Shown here: positions 30,877-34,660 of the stretch, one piece after another
Layout of the letters: every line of letters begins with the position of its first letter
Numbering within the stretch: position 1 is the first letter of the stretch
NCBI GenBank assembly: GCA_035536315.1
Contig: DATLOJ010000039.1
Span: forward strand, 1-34,660
Reading direction: 5' to 3'
Origin: DATLOJ01 sp035536315
GTDB taxonomy: Bacteria; Actinomycetota; CADDZG01; JAHWKV01
DNA length: 34,660 bases
The notes under the pieces: generated by a model
Seen by the model: only the letters and a program-made list of their open reading frames with translations
The model's database searches: none
Told to the model about the DNA's origin: nothing
Translations under genes and position numbers: made by a program

Positions 30877-31605
30877 ATGATGCTTGAGAAAGTGGAATCG
30901 AATGGTGTCGTGATGTATCGGCCATCAACGGACGCGCGGATGGCGTTCACGACTCGGATAGGGGGAGTGAGCAAGGGCCCGTTCATGTACCTGAACCTCG
31001 GCTACGGGCAGGGCGATGACGAGAAGAGCGTGGATCGAAATCGCGAGATCGTCTCTAGTGAGCTGGGAGTGGCAGCGGCATGGGCCGCGCCAAATCAGGT
31101 TCACGGCAGCACGGTCGTGGATGTCACCGGCGAGGAGGGGATCGACCGGTGCGAAGCCGATGCAGTAGTTGTCAGAAGAGCAGGTCTCTGCGCCGCTGTT
31201 GTGACCGCAGACTGCGTGCCGGTTCTCCTGAGATCCGAAGAGGGCGTGGCCGCGATCCACGCCGGATGGAGGGGCCTGTGCGCCGGAGTTGTGGCGAACG
31301 CGGTATCGGCTGCTGGCCGTAACGCCACGGTTGCTGTTGGACCAAGCATCGGGGTTTGTCACTACGAGGTCGGCCCCGAAGTACTGGAGAGCTTCAGCAC
31401 AGCGCATCCAAACGCCCCCGACTTTTCGGAGGGCCGGAATGGAATGTTGTACTTCGATCTGCAAGGAGCGGTCATCTGGGCACTCGCCGTTTGCGGCGTC
31501 GAAGTCGTCCAGGAGGTTCCACCGTGCACCTTCTGCGAGGAAGATCTGTTCTCTCACCGCCGGGACGGTTTGACGGGGCGTCAGGCTGCCCTCGCCTGGA
31601 TCTAA
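30877..31605 (+). CDS. pgeF: Peptidoglycan editing factor PgeF (laccase-domain, YfiH/YlmD)
   Basis: The 242-residue protein is a multicopper-oxidase-like fold of the YfiH family. The metal-site residues are present: NQVHG (H76), TADCVPV (C113) and AIHAGWRG (H128), with FTTRIGGVSKGPFMYLNLG at the start and PPCTFCEEDLFSHRRDG near the end. In E. coli the homologue prevents wrong amino acids entering the stem peptide; other members act on purine nucleosides. The neighbourhood of cell wall genes fits the editing role. Two consecutive ATGs (30877, 30880) are possible starts, with a weak ribosome site. yggS starts nine bases after the stop. Confidence 0.9.
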   Translation: MMLEKVESNGVVMYRPSTDARMAFTTRIGGVSKGPFMYLNLGYGQGDDEKSVDRNREIVSSELGVAAAWAAPNQVHGSTVVDVTGEEGIDRCEADAVVVRRAGLCAAVVTADCVPVLLRSEEGVAAIHAGWRGLCAGVVANAVSAAGRNATVAVGPSIGVCHYEVGPEVLESFSTAHPNAPDFSEGRNGMLYFDLQGAVIWALAVCGVEVVQEVPPCTFCEEDLFSHRRDGLTGRQAALAWI

Positions 31606-31613
31606 TTCTTGAG

Positions 31614-32297
31614 ATGAGAACGAGCAACGTAGCAATTGCGCTTGAGGAGGTGTCGGTACGTGTCTCCAGAGCTTGCGAGACGTCCGGCCGCAGCCCGTCG
31701 GAGGTTCAGATTGTTGCCGTATCGAAAGGCGTGGACACGGACAGGATCAGTGCTGCCCTGGCCGCCGGCCAGCGCGTGTTCGGCGAGAACAGGGTGCAGG
31801 AAGCGATTCAGAAAGCAGGCTTGATTCCAGAAGCGCAGTGGCACATGGTGGGGCGTATTCAAAGAAACAAAGTGAGGCAGGTCTTGCAGTTTGCCTCGGC
31901 GATTCACTCTCTAGATCGATCTGAGCTCGCCGACGAGATCGAAGCCAGAGCGACTCAGCCGATCGACTGCCTGGCCCAGGTCAATGTGTCGGGTGAGGCC
32001 TCGAAAGCCGGAATGGACCCAAGCGATGTGGTCGAGTTCGCCGGTCAATGTTCGGCCATGGCAAAGGTCAACCTGGTCGGGCTCATGACTGTTCCGCCGC
32101 CGACCGCCGACCCGGAGGGGTCAAGGCCCTTTTTTCGCCTGCTAAGAAACCTTCGCGACCTGGTCAGTCAAGAACTGGAATCACCGGGGATCCACCACCT
32201 ATCGATGGGGATGAGCCAAGATTACGGAGTGGCAGTCGAGGAAGGAGCCACGTTACTGAGAATTGGTACCGCGATTTTCGGCCGTAGGGAAGAATAG
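31614..32297 (+). CDS. yggS: PLP homeostasis protein YggS/YlmE
   Basis: The 227-residue protein is the single-domain alanine-racemase-like PLP carrier (COG0325). K38 in IVAVSKGV binds pyridoxal phosphate. Other family motifs: FGENRVQEA, WHMVGRIQRNKVRQVL, IHSLDR, QVNVSGEASKAGM, GLMTVPP, and LSMGMSQDYGVAVEEGATLLRIGTAIFG. It controls free PLP and amino-acid balance and has no known enzymatic activity. ATG 31614 is the right start; the open frame continues upstream inside pgeF without homology. In Gram-positive bacteria it is regularly next to sepF, as here (29 bases). Confidence 0.93.
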   Translation: MRTSNVAIALEEVSVRVSRACETSGRSPSEVQIVAVSKGVDTDRISAALAAGQRVFGENRVQEAIQKAGLIPEAQWHMVGRIQRNKVRQVLQFASAIHSLDRSELADEIEARATQPIDCLAQVNVSGEASKAGMDPSDVVEFAGQCSAMAKVNLVGLMTVPPPTADPEGSRPFFRLLRNLRDLVSQELESPGIHHLSMGMSQDYGVAVEEGATLLRIGTAIFGRREE

Positions 32298-32326
32298 GGG
32301 CGCAGCAAGACCAGAAAGGTTCGACT

Positions 32327-32764
32327 ATGTGGAAGAAGGCCCTCGTGTATCTCGGACTCGTCGAAGAGGACGAGATCGAGGACGAGGTCGATCCCCTCGA
32401 GGAGCGGCCCCCGGAGAACCCTCCGACGATTCGGAAGATCTCGCCCGAGGAGCTTTCGAGCGTTTCGCGGGTTGGCGCACGCCCGCTCGGGCAGGTTCAT
32501 GTGACCGCGCCCGCGTCGTCGAACGACGCGCAGGAGATCGGCGACAAGCTCAAGAGCTCGGTTCCGGTCATCATGAATTTGCAGGGAGTGGAGGACGACA
32601 TCGTCCGCAGGTTTCTCACGGCGTTCGTAGCGGGAGTCGCTTATGCCATCGACGGCGAGGTCCAAAAGCTTGGCCCAAAGATGTATCTCGTGACCCCGGC
32701 CAACGTCGAGGTTTCCGCTGAGGACAGACAGCGCCTGCGGCGAGGGCTGTTCAACGAGTTCTAG
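32327..32764 (+). CDS. sepF: Cell division protein SepF
   Basis: The 145-residue protein begins with the amphipathic membrane-targeting helix MWKKALVYLGLVEEDE, followed by an acidic linker and the SepF core (VHVTAPASSNDAQEIGDKLKSSVPVIMNLQG, RRFLTAFVAGVAYAIDGEVQKLGPKMYLVTP). It polymerises and anchors FtsZ to the membrane by binding its C-terminal peptide; in bacteria without FtsA this is the essential anchor. AGAAAGG precedes ATG 32327. The stop TAG is followed at once by GGAG, the ribosome site for the yggT homologue. Confidence 0.95.
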   Translation: MWKKALVYLGLVEEDEIEDEVDPLEERPPENPPTIRKISPEELSSVSRVGARPLGQVHVTAPASSNDAQEIGDKLKSSVPVIMNLQGVEDDIVRRFLTAFVAGVAYAIDGEVQKLGPKMYLVTPANVEVSAEDRQRLRRGLFNEF

Positions 32765-32776
32765 TGGAGAAGCGAC

Positions 32777-33046
32777 CTGCAGCTAATTCTGTGTCGACTC
32801 CTTCAGGCTTATTCATTCATTCTTTTCGCGCGGGTCATCGTGTCTCTGATTCCAATGTTCAGGCCGGACTGGCGGCCGCCGTCGTTTTTGATGCCGGTGT
32901 TGGATGTGGTGTACGCGCTGACCGAGCCGCCGTTGCAGCTACTACGAAGGGTCATACCGCAGCCAATGGGGATGCCGCTGGACCTTCCCTTTTTGGTTCT
33001 ATTCCTCCTCGTGGGACAAGTCCTACCTCGGATAATCTGCGTTTGA
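32777..33046 (+). CDS. YggT-family membrane protein with probable CTG start
   Basis: The frame encodes the complete two-helix YggT fold: LILCRLLQAYSFILFARVIVS (helix 1), DVVYALTEPPLQLLRRVIPQPMG (the conserved TEPxLxxxRRxxP), LDLPFLVLFLLVGQVL (helix 2). YggT proteins are small membrane proteins near sepF and divIVA, tied to osmotic tolerance or division in some species. Starting at CTG 32777 the length is 89 residues, the family norm, and GGAG lies exactly seven bases before. No ATG, GTG or TTG exists in frame between the upstream stop (32762) and GTG 32840, which would remove helix 1. A GTG at 32764 opens a different frame with no homology. Confidence 0.8.
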   Translation: MQLILCRLLQAYSFILFARVIVSLIPMFRPDWRPPSFLMPVLDVVYALTEPPLQLLRRVIPQPMGMPLDLPFLVLFLLVGQVLPRIICV

Positions 33047-33059
33047 GGGGGAGACGCCG

Positions 33060-34175
33060 ATGGAACTGACGCCGAGAGACATTCAGCAAAAGCAGTTCAA
33101 CGATGCTTTTCGCGGCTATAGCCACGAGGAGGTGGACGCCTTTCTCGACGAGGTCGCCGAGGCTTTTTCGAGGGTCTACCGGGAGAACCAAAACGCTCAG
33201 CTGAAGCTTCGCGAAACGGATAAGGAGCTTGGGCTCGCGAAGCAAACGGAGGGGATGCTGAAGCGCACTCTCTTGACTGCGCAGCAGACCGTAGACGAGA
33301 CCATCGCAGAAGCCAGAACCCGAGCTGAGGAGATCGAGAGAGTCGCGAACGCCCGGGCCGCCGAGATCATGGCCGAGGCTCAGGCCCGCATCATGGAGCT
33401 AAGGGGCACGCTGGAAGGTTTGAAGAGGTACGAGCGCGACTACCGCGACCGACTACGCGCTTTTATGCAGAATCAACTCGAAGTTCTGAACGCACCCGTC
33501 ACGCAGCCTGCCGAAATAGCTGCTCCTCCTCCCCCTGCCGGGGAGCCCGACTGGCCCCAGTCGGTGCAGGAGGCCCACTCAGAGGCTGAACCCGACCTTC
33601 GCCCAGCGCCGCTGCCACCGCGCCGCCAGCCGGAACCGGAACCGGCAACCACACCCAAGCCGGTCGCACAGGAATCGGCGCGAGCAGGTGAACCCCCACC
33701 CTCATTGCAATATGAGGACCTTCTTTCGCGGGGGGCTGTTCCTCCGGCCGAATCTCGAATTGAGGAAGAGGTTCCCGTCAAGAGCGATGCCGAGCTAGCG
33801 AACGGTTCTGCTCCGGTGGCGCCGCCCACGAGCGCGCCCGAACCGGCGCAGTTCGTGCCCATTCCGGGGGGAGCCGGCACACCAGCTGCGTCGCCCCAGG
33901 TCGCAGCTACCGAACACTTCTCCGTGCAGGCAGAGCCCGCGGCTGCGCCCGCCGAACACGTTGTCGAAGAAAACCGCCCCGCGCACCCAGAGCCGTCCCT
34001 GGTTTCCGAGGGAGTCCATGTCGAGGCCGGCCGAAGGCCGGACGTTGATGCCGGCCGAAGTCCGGACGTTGAGGGCGCCCGAAGGCCGGACGGTGAAGCC
34101 GGGCGCAAACCGGACAACTCCAAGGAGAGCACCGACGAGAAATCGATCAGTGAGCTGTTTTGGGGTGAGGACTAG
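33060..34175 (+). CDS. divIVA: DivIVA/Wag31 family polar growth and septum protein
   Basis: The 371-residue protein starts with the DivIVA lipid-binding domain (MELTPRDIQQKQFNDAFRG, YSHEEVDAFLDEVAEAF), continues with a coiled coil (about residues 30-140, heptads with LKLRETDKELGLAKQTEG and ARTRAEEIERVANARAAEI), then a long proline/alanine/glutamate-rich linker, and ends in KSISELFWGED. It recognises curved membrane and in Actinomycetota organises polar growth or septation. Residues 322-353 are four 8-residue repeats of the form EAGRRPDV. The ribosome site GGGGGAG precedes ATG 33060, 13 bases after the yggT stop. The linker is much longer than in Bacillus. Confidence 0.93.
   Translation: MELTPRDIQQKQFNDAFRGYSHEEVDAFLDEVAEAFSRVYRENQNAQLKLRETDKELGLAKQTEGMLKRTLLTAQQTVDETIAEARTRAEEIERVANARAAEIMAEAQARIMELRGTLEGLKRYERDYRDRLRAFMQNQLEVLNAPVTQPAEIAAPPPPAGEPDWPQSVQEAHSEAEPDLRPAPLPPRRQPEPEPATTPKPVAQESARAGEPPPSLQYEDLLSRGAVPPAESRIEEEVPVKSDAELANGSAPVAPPTSAPEPAQFVPIPGGAGTPAASPQVAATEHFSVQAEPAAAPAEHVVEENRPAHPEPSLVSEGVHVEAGRRPDVDAGRSPDVEGARRPDGEAGRKPDNSKESTDEKSISELFWGED
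34023..34118 (+). repeat. Four 24-base tandem repeats in divIVA
   Basis: Four in-frame 24-base units encode EAGRRPDV, DAGRSPDV, EGARRPDG and EAGRKPDN. The first two differ in few bases, so duplication is fairly recent. The repeat lies in the disordered C-terminal region. Confidence 0.8.
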
Positions 34176-34192
34176 CGCAATCGGTCGAGTGT

Positions 34193-34220
34193 TTGCCATG
34201 CCGTGATCTAACGGTAGACT
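34193..34220 (+). promoter_or_regulatory. Candidate promoter of the last gene
   Basis: TTGCCA (34193-34198) and TAGACT (34215-34220) with a 16-base spacer. The leader would be about 55 bases with AAAGGGG before the start codon. Confidence 0.5.
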
Positions 34221-34282
34221 GCAAGCGCTTCACCGAAATCAAATTCCTTTCCAACTCACATGATTAAAGGGGTGATACGGCA

Positions 34283-34660
34283 TTGGTGACCATCTCGGTC
34301 GTCCTGGTCGTTATCGCGATCATCACCTTGGGTTTTGGGTGGCTGACCGGTAAAGACCCGATGATTTACACGTCTATCGGCGCGAGCGTGCTTGCAGGGC
34401 TCTTGCTGATCAAATCGGTTTTGGATGAGAGGAAGGCCAGGGCGGCAGCCGCTCTCGCCGGGACCTCGACACTCTCCGACCGCACCGACTACACCTCGTC
34501 GCTCGATGCAGAGCCCGTTACCTTCGAGGAGGAAAGCACCCAGCTGGCCGTGACTCCGATAGGCGGTTACGCCGACGACGAGGACGTCGAACCCTTCGAG
34601 GAGGAGGAAGAGCGCGTCCCTGCAACAGTTGCCGCGGGCGGGCGCTCGAGGGCGAAGAGC
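34283..34660 (+). CDS. Two-helix membrane protein, C-terminus cut by window edge
   Basis: Not recognised. The frame is open from TTG 34283 (or the adjacent GTG 34286) to the end of the window, 126 codons. AAAGGGG lies ten bases before the TTG. The product begins VTISVVLVVIAIITLGFGWL, one helix, then IYTSIGASVLAGLLLIKSVL, a second helix, then a basic stop (DERKAR) and a long polar tail with acidic runs (FEEEST, DDEDVEPFEEEEERV) and a basic stretch (GGRSRAKS). The position after divIVA suggests a cell-envelope or division accessory protein, but this is only inferred from location. It has its own candidate promoter. Confidence 0.7.
   Translation, partial: MVTISVVLVVIAIITLGFGWLTGKDPMIYTSIGASVLAGLLLIKSVLDERKARAAAALAGTSTLSDRTDYTSSLDAEPVTFEEESTQLAVTPIGGYADDEDVEPFEEEEERVPATVAAGGRSRAKS

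Noticed and set aside
32764..33069. Open frame starting GTG right at the sepF stop
   Set aside because: Its product has no homology and no membrane helices of the expected kind, while the other frame encodes a full YggT protein; the shared GGAG fits the CTG start of YggT.
1..34660. tRNA, rRNA, CRISPR, insertion sequence or prophage
   Set aside because: No cloverleaf, ribosomal, spacer-repeat, transposase, integrase or phage structural signature was found; the HNH gene is a conserved chromosomal family and shows no sign of mobility.

Overview
The window is a chromosomal segment of a moderately GC-rich bacterium, almost certainly an actinomycete in the broad sense (Actinomycetota). The evidence is gene content: DUF3040 and DUF6504 proteins, a LexA box of the CGAAC-N4-GTTCG type, a division cluster without ftsA, and the order ftsZ-pgeF-yggS-sepF-yggT-divIVA. 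MurE carries a DNPR motif, so a meso-diaminopimelate wall is expected. I see no feature that fixes the class. Several divergent residues and unrecognised small membrane proteins suggest a lineage away from the well-studied genera.

Bases 1-4050 are accessory: the start of a J-domain protein (minus strand), a small ATPase followed by a DinB-fold protein, a PspC-domain protein, two tandem paralogous membrane proteins of unknown function, a small soluble protein, and a membrane-anchored hypothetical protein on the minus strand. The start region of the small soluble gene appears a second time, degenerate, just before the second membrane protein, and a 17-base piece of the same gene appears at the end of that membrane protein.

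Bases 4070-8892 are an SOS mutagenesis operon: promoter with two LexA boxes, DUF6504 gene, dnaE2-type error-prone polymerase, and a DinB polymerase with intact catalytic residues, joined by an ATGA overlap. Then come a DUF3040 membrane protein, a MerR regulator and a sarcosine-oxidase-like flavoenzyme. A minus-strand MoxR-type ATPase/VWA pair, an unrecognised plus-strand gene and an HNH endonuclease gene ending in a good terminator follow.

Bases 14700-29533 are the dcw (division and cell wall) cluster: mraZ, a 47-residue membrane protein, rsmH, ftsL, ftsI, murE, murF, mraY, murD, ftsW, murG, murC, murB, ftsQ. Most junctions overlap by 1-8 bases, so translation is probably coupled. MraZ probably represses its own promoter through four GTGG repeats. 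The cluster supplies lipid II (MurC-F, MurB, MraY, MurG) and the septal polymerase (FtsW/FtsI with FtsL/FtsQ). ftsZ has its own promoter and terminator. Downstream lie pgeF, yggS, sepF, a yggT homologue, divIVA, and a membrane protein cut by the window edge.

Points of most interest: the interrupted small-gene copy near 2333-3120; a tandem repeat of translation-start cassettes at the murD-ftsW junction; the extra membrane microprotein in dcw; two conserved genes whose proper N-termini have no ATG, GTG or TTG start; and a MoxR-partner metallopeptidase domain whose HExxH reads HHSGH. No tRNA, rRNA, CRISPR array, insertion sequence or prophage was seen. No gene-free stretch exceeds 300 bases; the longest (14617-14893) holds a terminator, a palindrome and the mraZ control region.
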